A DNA stretch of 64,000 nucleotides from Planctomycetaceae bacterium (GTDB lineage: Bacteria; Planctomycetota; Planctomycetia; Planctomycetales; Planctomycetaceae), in NCBI GenBank assembly GCA_024742875.1, contig JANSXP010000032.1, positions 1 to 64,000 of the forward strand. Direction: 5' to 3'. The notes beneath the pieces are model-generated. The model ran no database searches. It had not been told where the DNA came from and saw only the letters and a program-made list of their open reading frames with translations. The stretch's first letter is position 1. Each line of letters opens with the position of its first letter. Positions 36,962 to 46,622 of the stretch are shown piece by piece. The translations under genes were made by a program, and so were the position numbers.

Positions 36962-38884
36962 CTAGGGGGCCAGCGGCTGGCCAAAGTCCGCCTGTCGTGA
37001 GGGTTGATGGCGGATTTGAATCACGCCTCTCTGCTTTTGCTGCAGTTCTTTCAGGTGCAGCAGCAAAATCCGGCGGACTTCCGCCACGGAATCCGGGTGT
37101 CGATGCGCCTCACTGTGGCTGGCAGGCACTCGTATCTCCGACGTCACGTTGTCACGGTGGGCGCTGCGAAAGGTGACGACGCCGTCTGTCATATTGGTGA
37201 CAGACCTTCCTTTGCTGACCCCCACAATGTTGTGATGCGCCACTGCGTCCGGCAATTTTGTCTGGGAGACGAGTCGCAGCACGGCTGAGTTTTTGTTGAG
37301 CGAATCCACGCTGGTGCGGGACGTAAACATGCGATCCCAGAAGTTCTGGTTGTTCTGCTGGTAGATCAATTCGCTGAGCTGAGACGTCATGTTGGGTAGA
37401 CTGATCAGTGAGCCGCTGAGCCAGCGGGTAAAGCGATTGGCGTAGCCACTGCCGTTGAAGGGACTGGCAATCGTCACGATGCGATCCACAGAGTCGTCTC
37501 CTTCGAAGAAGAAAACACGCTGAATTTCCTCACGTGTGGCTTCGTCTGCGGCAAACTCGGCAACGGGAACACGACTCATGGCGTTCCACAGCTTGTCTTC
37601 GCTGTCGATCGTCAGAAGATACGACATCAGTCCCCCCATGCTGTGTCCGACGACCACCATCTGGTCAAGTTTGGCGTTGCGACCGTGGGGATCGCACTGC
37701 ATGCGCAGTTCCTTCAGACGCTCTCGCAGTCCGGCGGCGGCAAACGTGAGCGGCTGTCCGGTGGGATACAGGTAGAACCAGAACTGGTACTTCTCCCGCA
37801 GAATCGGATCGCTTTGCAGGTCGTTGAACATCTCCATCCATGTGACCGGACTGGACCAGATGCCGTGCACCATCAAAACGGGGATGCGATTGGGGTCATA
37901 AGGCTGCACCATATACAGCCCTTCCAGATCCTGAGCCTTGTCGACACGGAGAAAGGCAAACGTATCCAGCAGCGACTTGCGGGGATCTGTCAAAAACCAG
38001 GCCAGCGGTGTGCTGATGTCTGTCTGCAGTGGCAGAAAGTTGCCCGCCACAGCCAGGCCTTCGGATTCCCGTCCATCATACACCTCCAGTTTGGCCGCGC
38101 TGTTGTCATACGCGGAGTCAAATCGCAGCACGGCTGTCACAGGATAGCTGAGCCCCTCAGCGTAGTACCCCTCCAGCGGATGCTGCGTCTTGGCCCGCTT
38201 CACAATCAGCGGCGTGCCGATACCGTCGGATGTGTGTCGAGATCGCAGGTTCTTGATCTCGTAGTCCGACACAAAGCGAAACTCCCCCAACTGGTCCATC
38301 GTCAGGCCCGGACTGGGGTGAGGGATTTCAAATTCAATAATCCGATCACTCAGTGGCAGCTGCACGGGCTCACCCAGGCGACACTGACCGGCACTGCGGA
38401 GCATGCGCAGAAAACTCTCCACGCTGGTGTTGTAGACTTCAGCCGTCTGACGGTGTGGCGGCGTGTTGGGATCCACCACGCGCCCGCCTTCCAGTGGGTC
38501 CGTCAGATATCTCCAGCTGAAGCGGGCGGCGTCCAGACACAGCTCCATCGCCAGAGGACGGTCCTTGCTGCGGGCCTCTTCGGATGCCAGGTAGCTGATT
38601 TCCGAAGCCGCATGCAGTGCTTCCCGGTGCCGGCCCGTGCCAATCTGGCGTCTGGCATGATGCAGCATGTGCGCGAAATTCGCCCCCCCCTGGTAGGACG
38701 TCTGCTGCATGAACTGCCGAGTCCGCTCACTGACAGATGCGCCTCCAAAGGCCGTGCGGGTCAGCCGTTCCATGATGGGATTCGGCGGTTTTTCGCGCAG
38801 CTCGACAAACTGCACGGTCGTGCAGCCGCAGATCGGTAGCAGAACGCACGTCAGGAAAATCAGATGCTGTCTGCGGGCAGACAT
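36962..38884 (-). CDS. Lipoprotein alpha/beta hydrolase (lipase-like)
   Basis: 640 residues from the ATG at 38884. The N-terminus ends in LPICGC, a lipobox, so the mature protein should be lipid-anchored at Cys21. The first ~330 residues have no domain I recognise and look partly helical (HAASEISYLASEEAR). The C-terminal half is an alpha/beta hydrolase: VLMVHGIWSSPVTW (oxyanion region), the nucleophile elbow VVVGHSMGGLMSYLL, TIASPFNGSGYANRF, and a likely catalytic His near PASHSEAHRHPD. A lipase or esterase at the outer membrane or periplasm is the best reading. The lone gene is divergent from the DUF2079 gene. Confidence 0.82.
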   Translation of the reverse strand: MSARRQHLIFLTCVLLPICGCTTVQFVELREKPPNPIMERLTRTAFGGASVSERTRQFMQQTSYQGGANFAHMLHHARRQIGTGRHREALHAASEISYLASEEARSKDRPLAMELCLDAARFSWRYLTDPLEGGRVVDPNTPPHRQTAEVYNTSVESFLRMLRSAGQCRLGEPVQLPLSDRIIEFEIPHPSPGLTMDQLGEFRFVSDYEIKNLRSRHTSDGIGTPLIVKRAKTQHPLEGYYAEGLSYPVTAVLRFDSAYDNSAAKLEVYDGRESEGLAVAGNFLPLQTDISTPLAWFLTDPRKSLLDTFAFLRVDKAQDLEGLYMVQPYDPNRIPVLMVHGIWSSPVTWMEMFNDLQSDPILREKYQFWFYLYPTGQPLTFAAAGLRERLKELRMQCDPHGRNAKLDQMVVVGHSMGGLMSYLLTIDSEDKLWNAMSRVPVAEFAADEATREEIQRVFFFEGDDSVDRIVTIASPFNGSGYANRFTRWLSGSLISLPNMTSQLSELIYQQNNQNFWDRMFTSRTSVDSLNKNSAVLRLVSQTKLPDAVAHHNIVGVSKGRSVTNMTDGVVTFRSAHRDNVTSEIRVPASHSEAHRHPDSVAEVRRILLLHLKELQQKQRGVIQIRHQPSRQADFGQPLAP

Positions 38885-39148
38885 GACAGGCAAATCAGGG
38901 TGAGAGGCGGGACGCCAGAGAAAAATGACGGGAAGGTTGGAGCTTGCGTTCCAGATGGGGTAGCGTCCTCCGGGCGAACGCGGGGCCAATCCACGCTGGG
39001 GTGGCCATCAGCAGAGTAGACTCCCGCAGACCCCAATTTCGGTCAATGTCAGTGTGGAAAGCTGGGGTGACTGGGCCTTTTTGCAAACACAGAGATTACG
39101 ACGACGTAGGAAACCACGTCCCCTGTCCTGATCGGATTCCCTGTAGAC

Positions 39149-41248
39149 ATGAGCACTTCTGCCAATGCACGACTGTCTGCCCCGCCCCGGCGATCCGTTT
39201 CGAGCGGGCCGTGGCTCGTGCTTCTGCCGCTGGTTTTTCTGGGATCGGTCGTCACGATTCAGTTGTGGTTCACCAGTCCGCTGCTGGCGGCGGGACTGTG
39301 GCCGGCAGACATCCACGAAATTGTGCTCCTGTGGCTTGGGGGCACACTGGAGCCGTCGTTGACGGGCGACGCGGACTATCGGTTGCCATTCGTTTCGGTT
39401 CTGCTGCGAATGGCGCTGGTGCTGACGCTGGGGCTCCTGCCGGCTGTCGTCCGTCATCGCGCGGTGTTGCCGCTGCTGCGGCCTCTCACCTGGTCGCTGC
39501 TGATTCCCTGTGTCTGGTGGATGATCTGGCTGGTCGGGGATTTGGGTGTGGAGTTTGCGGCGCAACTGGCGGCCGGTGCGGCTCCGCTGTTTCTGACGGG
39601 TACCGCAGCCGTGCTGGTCTGGTTGTGTGTGGACCGTTTCCTGTTTAAAGCGGAGCCGTCAATCGCGGTCGGTGCAGCCGATACAGAATCCGCCGCACCA
39701 CGACGAGGGGGACCCGAGCCGGCGTCCGTGCGTCATGGCTGGCCGCTGTGGACGCTTGTTATTGCGGCAGTCGCATGGACGGGCGTGTCCTTCTGGATGA
39801 ACGCTCGTCTGTACGCAGAGCTGTTCATTCCGCACGGTGATTCGGCCATGTACGAAGAACATCTCTGGAACGTATGGCACGGCAAAGGATTTCGCAGCTA
39901 TCTGGATCAGGGCCTGTTTCTGGGGGAGCACATTCAGGTGATTCATCTGGGGCTGCTGCCGCTGCACATGATCTGGCCGTCCCACCTGCTGCTGGAACTG
40001 GCGGAAAGTGTCGCCCTGGCCAGTTGCTCCCTGCCCATTTATCTGGGGATCAGGCGGCGCACGGGCAGTGCGATGGCCGGGCTGTCGATCGGGCTGGCCT
40101 GGCTGTTTTATTTCCCGATGCATTTTCTGGACATCGCCATCGATCAGAAGACATTTCGTCCGCTGGCGCTGGGACTGCCATTTCTGTTTTGGCTGGTTGA
40201 ATGCACGGAGCGAAAAAAATACCGCTGGGCAACGGTCTGTCTGCTGCTGGCCCTCAGTGCCAAAGAGGACGTGGCCCTGATCAGTGGTCCTCTGTTGATG
40301 GTCCTGGGAACACTGGCGTGGAAAAAAGAAAAACGCTGGAGTCGTGAGGTTGCCATGCCACTGCTGATGGGCGTTGGCTCACTCGTGTATCTGGTGCTCG
40401 CGGTGCTGGTGGTCATTCCCTGGTTTCGCTCGGGGGAGGTGGTGCACTACAGCCGTTATTTCGGAGATCTGGGTAACTCTCCCGGTGAACTGGTGAAGAC
40501 GGCGATTTCCGACCCTCTGCGGGTTGTGCGACAGGCGGCCACGGCGCAAACGGTACTCTACGTCCTGATATTCTGTGGACCGCTGGCGCTGCTGCCGCTG
40601 AAACGCTGGCTGCCACTGTCGGCGGGCGTGCTCACATTTGGCATGCTGGCTCTGCTGCAGTTCGGCGATTCTTCCGGGCTTCCCCCCGTGCCCTATCATC
40701 ATTTTCACGCGCCGCTGCTGGTGGTGATTTTTTGGGCGCTGGCCTGCGCTGTAACCGATCCGCAGCCACCAAAGTCGTTCCGCTCAGCGAATTCCGCCCG
40801 TCTGGGGCTGCTCGTCTTTCTACTGTGCGCTGGCACCGGACTGACTGGCTCTCTCATGCCCTGGGGCGTTTCCTTCTGGTCGTCGCAAACGGGTTTTGGC
40901 TATGCCCGCCTGTTCGCACCACAGGATGAGGAACAGCGTAATCGCGCTGCGATGGCGGATCGGATTGAAAAACTGATCCCTATGGACGCGCGGGTCGCAG
41001 CCACCGACTTTATTCACACGCGGCTGACCCATCGTGAACGCAGTTATGACTACAGTGAGTATCTGCGGAAGGTGAACAACTATCAGCCGGGCGTTCCGCC
41101 GGACACGGACTACATTGTGATCGACCGTCGTCACCGCTACAGCATCTATCGTGAGCCGTCTGATGTTCCGGAGATTGCTCGGACAGACGAATGGGAACTA
41201 CTGCCCGATGACACGAATGGCGCCTATTTTGTGCTCCGGCGACGGTGA
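39149..41248 (+). CDS. DUF2079 polytopic membrane protein
   Basis: 699 residues with about a dozen hydrophobic segments. The family signature is clear: HGDSAMYEEHLWNVWHGKGF, then GLFLGEHIQVIHLGLLPLH, LAIDQKTFRPLALGLPFLF-like and the KEDVALISGPL motif after helix 8. The C-terminal ~90 residues form a soluble domain (IPMDARVAATDFIHTRLTHRE, YIVIDRRHR). The first four hydrophobic segments (residues 20-170) are an extra N-terminal block before the conserved part. DUF2079 proteins resemble GT-C glycosyltransferases in layout, so transfer of a sugar from a lipid carrier is plausible but unproven. Confidence 0.85.
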   Translation: MSTSANARLSAPPRRSVSSGPWLVLLPLVFLGSVVTIQLWFTSPLLAAGLWPADIHEIVLLWLGGTLEPSLTGDADYRLPFVSVLLRMALVLTLGLLPAVVRHRAVLPLLRPLTWSLLIPCVWWMIWLVGDLGVEFAAQLAAGAAPLFLTGTAAVLVWLCVDRFLFKAEPSIAVGAADTESAAPRRGGPEPASVRHGWPLWTLVIAAVAWTGVSFWMNARLYAELFIPHGDSAMYEEHLWNVWHGKGFRSYLDQGLFLGEHIQVIHLGLLPLHMIWPSHLLLELAESVALASCSLPIYLGIRRRTGSAMAGLSIGLAWLFYFPMHFLDIAIDQKTFRPLALGLPFLFWLVECTERKKYRWATVCLLLALSAKEDVALISGPLLMVLGTLAWKKEKRWSREVAMPLLMGVGSLVYLVLAVLVVIPWFRSGEVVHYSRYFGDLGNSPGELVKTAISDPLRVVRQAATAQTVLYVLIFCGPLALLPLKRWLPLSAGVLTFGMLALLQFGDSSGLPPVPYHHFHAPLLVVIFWALACAVTDPQPPKSFRSANSARLGLLVFLLCAGTGLTGSLMPWGVSFWSSQTGFGYARLFAPQDEEQRNRAAMADRIEKLIPMDARVAATDFIHTRLTHRERSYDYSEYLRKVNNYQPGVPPDTDYIVIDRRHRYSIYREPSDVPEIARTDEWELLPDDTNGAYFVLRRR

Positions 41249-41283
41249 TCGCTGTCGCCACGTATCTGGAAAAACCAGCGCGC

Positions 41284-41322
41284 AAAAAAAGGTCGCCACG
41301 AAACCCGCATTTCGTGACGACC
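41284..41322 (-). terminator. Terminator, minus strand, hairpin 1 of 3
   Basis: GGTCGCCACGAAA (41291-41303) pairs with TTTCGTGACGACC (41310-41322) with one mismatch. On the minus strand the hairpin is followed by TTTTTTT. It terminates the secretin gene, whose stop lies about 140 bases upstream on that strand. Confidence 0.85.
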
Positions 41323-41381
41323 GGACCCCATCACCGTTCACAGGGAACGATGAGGAACGACTCGAGAATTCAGGCGTTGCT

Positions 41382-41450
41382 CCCGTCCGGTCAGACCGCA
41401 CCTGAGCCGGACGGGAATATGTCAGTCGGAACCCGCATTGCCCGACTGAC
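41382..41450. other. Two further perfect hairpins downstream of the secretin gene
   Basis: CCCGTCCGG (41382-41390) pairs with CCGGACGGG (41407-41415), and GTCAGTCGG (41421-41429) pairs with CCGACTGAC (41442-41450). Neither has a U-run. The loop of the last hairpin and that of the terminator at 41291 share ACCCGCATT. Together they form a structured 3' UTR for the secretin mRNA. Confidence 0.65.
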
Positions 41451-41459
41451 GTCGCCTGA

Positions 41460-44400
41460 TTACTGCAAGCCCGAACTTCCCAGGATCAGTTCCTCCTCCT
41501 CTTCGTGAATAATGATGCGAGGCGTGACCATCAGCATGACGCTTTCCGTCTCACGACCCACACCACTGTTCTTGAACAGTCGGCTGACATAAGGAATCTT
41601 GTTGAGAATTGGCACACCGGCCATGTTGCGTCCTTCACGCAGGCGTTTGATACCGCCAAGCAGTACCGTGCCACCGTCCGGAACACTGACCGTTGTGATC
41701 ACTGAGATGGTTTCCTGAACTGGCTGCTGAACAGTCAGCGTTCCACCACCTCCGGCACCAGCCTGACCGGCCTGACCGCCCTGGCCACCGATGCCACCGC
41801 CGCCGGCACCACCGATGCCACCGCCGCCACCACCACCGCCGCCGAAGCCGCCCTGGCCGCCGATACCACCGAAGCCACCGCCGAAGCCGCCGCCTCCGAT
41901 GCCACCGCCGCCGCCGCCGAAGCCGCCACCGCCGCCGATGCCGCCACCACCGATACCACCGCCACCGATACCACCGCCGCCGATACCGCCACCACCACCG
42001 ATGGCTCCACCACCCGCACCGCCAGAGGCGAACGAGAAGGTGAATACGTCAACGACGTTGTTAAAGGTTGGTCCCAGTGACAGTCGCACGAAGCGTCGGT
42101 CTGCGGAAATCACGGCCACAACCTGCAGCGTAATTCCGTCCTGAATCTGGGTGATGATTGGCTGGAAGCCGACAGCTCCAGTACCCACGACGGGAATCAG
42201 ACCGACCACGAATGGTCGCGAGGCCACGTCGATGATGGTTGCCTGCTGGCCGTTGAACAGTGTCACCTTCGGAGCGAACATCACGTTGGCTCGTTCATCC
42301 GCCTGAGCGGCCTGGATGAAGAAGAAGGCTTCAATGTCACTCAGGATGGCCATACCAACCTGAATACCGGCGTCCGGGTTGAAGTTACCAAAGTCTGGTA
42401 CACCCAGTTCGAAGGAACCCTGTCGGAACTGAATGTCGTAGTCTTCCGTGAAGGCGTCCGGGCTGGACAGACCAACCGTCTGGCCGCTGAAGTCATCGCG
42501 GGGCGAGTTGACTCGTGTCAGCGGGTCGAACAGCAGGCTCTGTGCACCCTGCTGGCCGCCCTGGTTGTTACCAGCGAGGTCACCGTTGGCACCACCGCCA
42601 CCACCGCCGCCGCCACCGCCGCCGCCTGGGAAGGTCAGCTGGCGAGAACCGAAGGCCGGTGTTCCTGGAGGATCACCCAGTGAGTCCTGTACGTTGAAGT
42701 CGAAGTCGACACCAATCCGCTCGAAGAATCGATCGGATACACTGATGAAGCGAACTTCCACAGTCACCTGCAGGTCCTGCAGCTTTCGCAGCTGGCCCAG
42801 CAGTTCCACAATCTGGTCGTGCACTTTTGGTGTCTGACGAATCACGAGTGACAGCGTGTTTTCGTTGCCGCTCATGTCACCGCCGCCCCCTTCGGTTCCC
42901 CAGGAACCAGGTTCGACGGTTGTTCGGATCAGATCAATCAGGCCGGAGAAGTCCGCACGGTTGCTGCCGTTGACGGTTTCTCGTCCCGTGCGAGGCATGC
43001 CGTTGCCACCAATGCTGACAGACAGGTCATCTGCCACCTGGTACATACCGTAGGGTGACTGACTGTTCAGAGCCGCACTGTCCAGAGGATTGTTCGGCAT
43101 GTTCAGTCCCAGTGGAACGACGAGGTCGGCCACCGGATAAACCTCGGTGTCAAACCGCAGGTCCTGCTCCAGTCGGTTGGTGATCTTCAGGACTTCGTTG
43201 TCGATGTCGTAGACCAGGCCACCCGCCTGATCAAGCAGCAGGTTCAAAGCACTTTCCAGCTTGATGTCGTTCACGTCGATGCTGACCGACATGTCGGCCA
43301 TCAGGCCTTCGGTTTCAATTGCCCGGGTGTCCAGAGCGATGTTGATCCCGTGCGTGACGGCAATGTGTCGGATGACGTCCGTCAGCGGTTGATTGTGAAA
43401 GTGCAGAGAAACGGTCTTGTGCAGACTTTCTTCAATGCGTCGTTCGCTTTCGGTGCGTGTGCGTGACGAGGCGTTGCTGTAGCGCGACTTGCGTCGGGCA
43501 CTCAGTTCCCGCCACGATGTGACATCACCAAAGTCGTAGTCATTGATGGAGCGAGCGAACGCTTCATCCACACTGTTCAGAGCCTGCAGGCCAATCTCGG
43601 CTTTCTTCTCCTTGGTCTCTTCAATCCACGCCACCTGCTTTTTCAGCCTGGCTTTTTCCACCATGATGCTGGACTCCGGAAGATCGGGATCCAGATCGTA
43701 GGCTTTCTTGGCGATCAATTCGGCTTCGGCGTAGCGTCGCTGGTCCAGCAGTTCGTTGAACTGATTGGTCAGGTCGGCAAACTCCTGCTCGATGCGAATC
43801 TGATTGTCAATCTGAGACTTGATCTGCTCACGTACGTTCTGGTTGCGTCGCTCATTGGCGATGATCGGGGCACGCAGTTCCAGATAGCTGTTGACGTCTT
43901 TTTCAGCACGCTGGAGATGACTCATCAGCACGCGTGTGGATTCTTCCGGCAGCTGAGCTTCCGTGACAGAGTCCATGGTGCGTTTCAGAACGGCCAGAGC
44001 TTCGTCACCGTCTTTTTCCTTCAGGCGTGAGGCACGGAAGGTTGAGTTCAGAACTTCCGTCCGCAGTCGGCTGAAGCGAACATCCAGGTCATTGGCAGTT
44101 TCCACGAGAGGATCCATTTCCGCCATGGGATCCATATTGGGAGGTGTTGGAGGAGCCGCAGTCACCTGCTCCTGACTGGTCAGGGCAATGCTGCCGGTCG
44201 TCTCGAGGTCACCAATGGCAACCACACCGTCGGGAACGGCAGCAGCGGGAGTGACGTCAACGGGTGTGGACTCCGCAAACGGATTCACTTCGTTGACCGT
44301 GTTCTGAGCAACAGCCTGTCCGGCAAACGGATTGGCACCGCTTTGTGCCTCAACCGCCCGCTGCACGTCAGCCAGCACCAGTTCCGGACGATCGTCCATC

Positions 44401-45422
44401 AGGCCATAGGTGACATTCAGGCCGCTGGCCTGCTGTGCCATTGTGCGAGCTTCCTGCAGACGTCCGTCATTCATTGCTGAACGAGCCTGCTGCAGCAGTT
44501 GCTGAGCCTGAACCGATGTGTTGTCCGGTGTGGTTGGAGCAGCGTCGAACGCCACAGCGGGTACAGCACCAGCCTGAGACAGGCGAGCCACTTCGCGACG
44601 AATGGTTTCCGGAGAGTCCTCAAACAGTTCGTAAGTGGCATCCAGTGAGTCAGCCTGTGTGGCCAGTTCGGAAGCCAGTTTCAGATTTCCTGCGCCGATC
44701 GCCGCTTTGGCCTGATGCAGCAGTGTCTTCGCCTGCCCATAAGCTTTGCTCGGATCAACGGGCTCAATGGTGGTTCCATCCGCCATAAAGGTGGTGGTGC
44801 CGTCCATCTGATCAACTTCTGCCAGCAGTTCTTCCGGCTTCTTGTCCCAGAGGCCCCAGGCGACATTCATGCTGCGAGCCTGCATGGCGCGAGCACGGGC
44901 CGTCGTGTAATCACCTTTGTTCAGGGCGATCCGGGCTTCCTGCATCAGGCGGGTGGCCTTGTGCTTGTTGATCATCTCCAGACTGGCGTTTTCCGGCAGC
45001 GGGGGAAGCTCGGGTACAACTTCCTGGAACGCGTCCTCTGAAAAGAACGGATCGTTCTCGTCTGTGGCGTCGTCTGCAGAAGACCAGTCGCCGCCATCCG
45101 CGACTGCGAATGGGTTAGGCGCTGTGCCGGATGCCTGAGCATCCAGTTCTGCCAGAAACTCGTCCGGCGTCTGTTCGCCTGGCTCCCACGTGCCGGACAG
45201 CGAAGCGGCGGTTTCCGCCATACGCCGTGCGGCTTCAAAGTTGCCGTTGCGAGCATGCTGCCTCGCGTCGTTCATGAATCGTCTTGCGACAGATCCGTAA
45301 CCGTCTGCCGTGGCAGACTCCGTCTGAGCTGACAAGATCCGTGATGGGTCACCGCCGCTGAATAAATGCAGCGACGCGGCCATCACCGAGATGCAAGCTA
45401 TGAATCCGATGGCCTTTTGCAC
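41460..45422 (-). CDS. Large secretin-like outer-membrane protein with N-terminal repeats
   Basis: 1,320 residues, starting at a GTG (45422) with an excellent AAGGAGG eight bases upstream. It opens directly into a signal peptide (QKAIGFIACISVMAASL). Four copies of a ~44-residue helical repeat follow at about 53-96, 163-206, 237-280 and 313-356. Each carries AR..A..G....AR..A..A..L..T/V.. and ends in a P-E-x-x-L-A-E/D-V block. A coiled-coil region follows (about 430-680), then an STN/secretin N domain (LHFHNQPLTDVIRHIAVTHG). The secretin core comes next, with its closing VPDGGTVLLGGIKRLREG (1247 on) and GVPILNKIPYVSRLFKN. Two Gly-runs are inserted, the larger of ~95 residues at 1133-1227. Planctomycete type II/IV-pilus-like secretin; export partners are not in the window. 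Confidence 0.92.
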   Translation of the reverse strand: MQKAIGFIACISVMAASLHLFSGGDPSRILSAQTESATADGYGSVARRFMNDARQHARNGNFEAARRMAETAASLSGTWEPGEQTPDEFLAELDAQASGTAPNPFAVADGGDWSSADDATDENDPFFSEDAFQEVVPELPPLPENASLEMINKHKATRLMQEARIALNKGDYTTARARAMQARSMNVAWGLWDKKPEELLAEVDQMDGTTTFMADGTTIEPVDPSKAYGQAKTLLHQAKAAIGAGNLKLASELATQADSLDATYELFEDSPETIRREVARLSQAGAVPAVAFDAAPTTPDNTSVQAQQLLQQARSAMNDGRLQEARTMAQQASGLNVTYGLMDDRPELVLADVQRAVEAQSGANPFAGQAVAQNTVNEVNPFAESTPVDVTPAAAVPDGVVAIGDLETTGSIALTSQEQVTAAPPTPPNMDPMAEMDPLVETANDLDVRFSRLRTEVLNSTFRASRLKEKDGDEALAVLKRTMDSVTEAQLPEESTRVLMSHLQRAEKDVNSYLELRAPIIANERRNQNVREQIKSQIDNQIRIEQEFADLTNQFNELLDQRRYAEAELIAKKAYDLDPDLPESSIMVEKARLKKQVAWIEETKEKKAEIGLQALNSVDEAFARSINDYDFGDVTSWRELSARRKSRYSNASSRTRTESERRIEESLHKTVSLHFHNQPLTDVIRHIAVTHGINIALDTRAIETEGLMADMSVSIDVNDIKLESALNLLLDQAGGLVYDIDNEVLKITNRLEQDLRFDTEVYPVADLVVPLGLNMPNNPLDSAALNSQSPYGMYQVADDLSVSIGGNGMPRTGRETVNGSNRADFSGLIDLIRTTVEPGSWGTEGGGGDMSGNENTLSLVIRQTPKVHDQIVELLGQLRKLQDLQVTVEVRFISVSDRFFERIGVDFDFNVQDSLGDPPGTPAFGSRQLTFPGGGGGGGGGGGGANGDLAGNNQGGQQGAQSLLFDPLTRVNSPRDDFSGQTVGLSSPDAFTEDYDIQFRQGSFELGVPDFGNFNPDAGIQVGMAILSDIEAFFFIQAAQADERANVMFAPKVTLFNGQQATIIDVASRPFVVGLIPVVGTGAVGFQPIITQIQDGITLQVVAVISADRRFVRLSLGPTFNNVVDVFTFSFASGGAGGGAIGGGGGIGGGGIGGGGIGGGGIGGGGGFGGGGGGIGGGGFGGGFGGIGGQGGFGGGGGGGGGIGGAGGGGIGGQGGQAGQAGAGGGGTLTVQQPVQETISVITTVSVPDGGTVLLGGIKRLREGRNMAGVPILNKIPYVSRLFKNSGVGRETESVMLMVTPRIIIHEEEEELILGSSGLQ

Positions 45423-46076
45423 TTGGACATCCTCCTTGAAGACAGGTTCAGCAAAGACCGTCCTGTCTTGCTGACACTTGGATGTCGTTCGGGGGCGAAC
45501 GACAGTGTGAAAGTCAATTTCTGGTGTTTGTTTGGTTGACGTGGTTCGCGAAGGAACCTCTGAAATACTGCCCCGCAGACCCACGGCAAACCGCGCGTCA
45601 TAACAGCATGTGTGGGGTTGATAATCTCAGGATTCAGCCAGCGTCAAGACGACCGCAACCCCTCCTGGCCGTGTTTTTTTTGCATTTGCAGGAGGTTGGT
45701 ATCACACCGGCACGCCCTGCCGGACGCCGCCCTCCACACGCTACTGCACGCCGGATGCATGGGCCCGAATGCATGCAGGAATCGCCGAATCATGCGTCCC
45801 ATTGGCAGGCCGGCTGATTGGGGCTGCGTCGATTGTCCGCACGCTGCCCCGTTTTTCGTGTGATGGCTGTGCGGGCATGATTTCCAGCGGCAATCGAGCG
45901 GACGTCGCCATTGTGTCGCAAGGCCAATCGGGAAAAAAAATCGACGATCCGTCTGTGCCGCCCTCAGGACGGTCGTGGCTTGACGGCTTTTTTCGCTGAA
46001 CTACCGTTCGTGTGCTCATCACGACACAGGTCGCCGGTGAGTCGTCAGCAGACTTTTTTTGACAGGATTGATTGCC
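45423..46076. other. Divergent intergenic region of the secretin and thioesterase genes
   Basis: 654 bases with no gene I can support; an opposing open frame (45741-46631) is antisense to the thioesterase. It contains two perfect small hairpins. CCTCCTG (45661-45667) pairs with CAGGAGG (45689-45695), hiding an SD-like sequence, and CCGGCA (45707-45712) pairs with TGCCGG (45718-45723). Promoters must lie here, but no box is convincing. Confidence 0.5.
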
Positions 46077-46481
46077 GTGTCGACTCCTCTCCACGAGCAC
46101 GAAATTGAACTGCGTGTGCGATACAACGAAACAGATGCGATGGGATTTCTGCACCATTCCAACTATCTGGCATACTTTGAAGTGGGCAGAACGGAGCTGT
46201 TTCGCGCACAGGGGGGCAGCTACCGCAGGATGGAAGAACTGGGCCTGTTTTTTGTCGTTGCGCGGATCGATGTGCGGTTCAAAAGGCCGGCTCGCTACGA
46301 CGACGTTTTGTGTCTCAATACACGCATCAAGACGCAGTCTCCCGCCAAACTGGTGCACGAATATCGCCTGCAGCGCGGCGAAGAACTGCTGACAACAGCG
46401 GAATCCGTCATTGCTTGCGTCAATCGGGATGGAGAATTGCAGGCAATCCCGGCCGATCTGACGGATTTGACGCGTATGTAA
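46077..46481 (+). CDS. Acyl-CoA thioesterase of the YbgC/FadM (hot-dog) type
   Basis: 134 residues, GTG start at 46077 with AGGA nine bases upstream. The 4HBT signature is clear: VRYNETDAMGFLHHSNYLAY, with the catalytic Asp, followed by FEVGRTELFRAQG. RIDVRFKRPARYDDVLCLNT and the final AESVIACVNRDGELQAIP follow. Such enzymes hydrolyse short acyl-CoA or acyl-ACP thioesters in the cytoplasm. In many bacteria YbgC is linked to the tol-pal genes, but here it is alone. Substrate not assignable. Confidence 0.88.
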   Translation: MSTPLHEHEIELRVRYNETDAMGFLHHSNYLAYFEVGRTELFRAQGGSYRRMEELGLFFVVARIDVRFKRPARYDDVLCLNTRIKTQSPAKLVHEYRLQRGEELLTTAESVIACVNRDGELQAIPADLTDLTRM

Positions 46482-46622
46482 GAAAATCTGGTAAACTGGG
46501 CAGGATAATTGACGTTTTCCGGTCCTGTTGATTAGGTTACCCGGTGAGTTTTGGGGATGCGGCCGATAAGTCACGTCTGATGATCCCCAGTCAACGTTCA
46601 CTGAATGTAGAAAGACAAGTCC

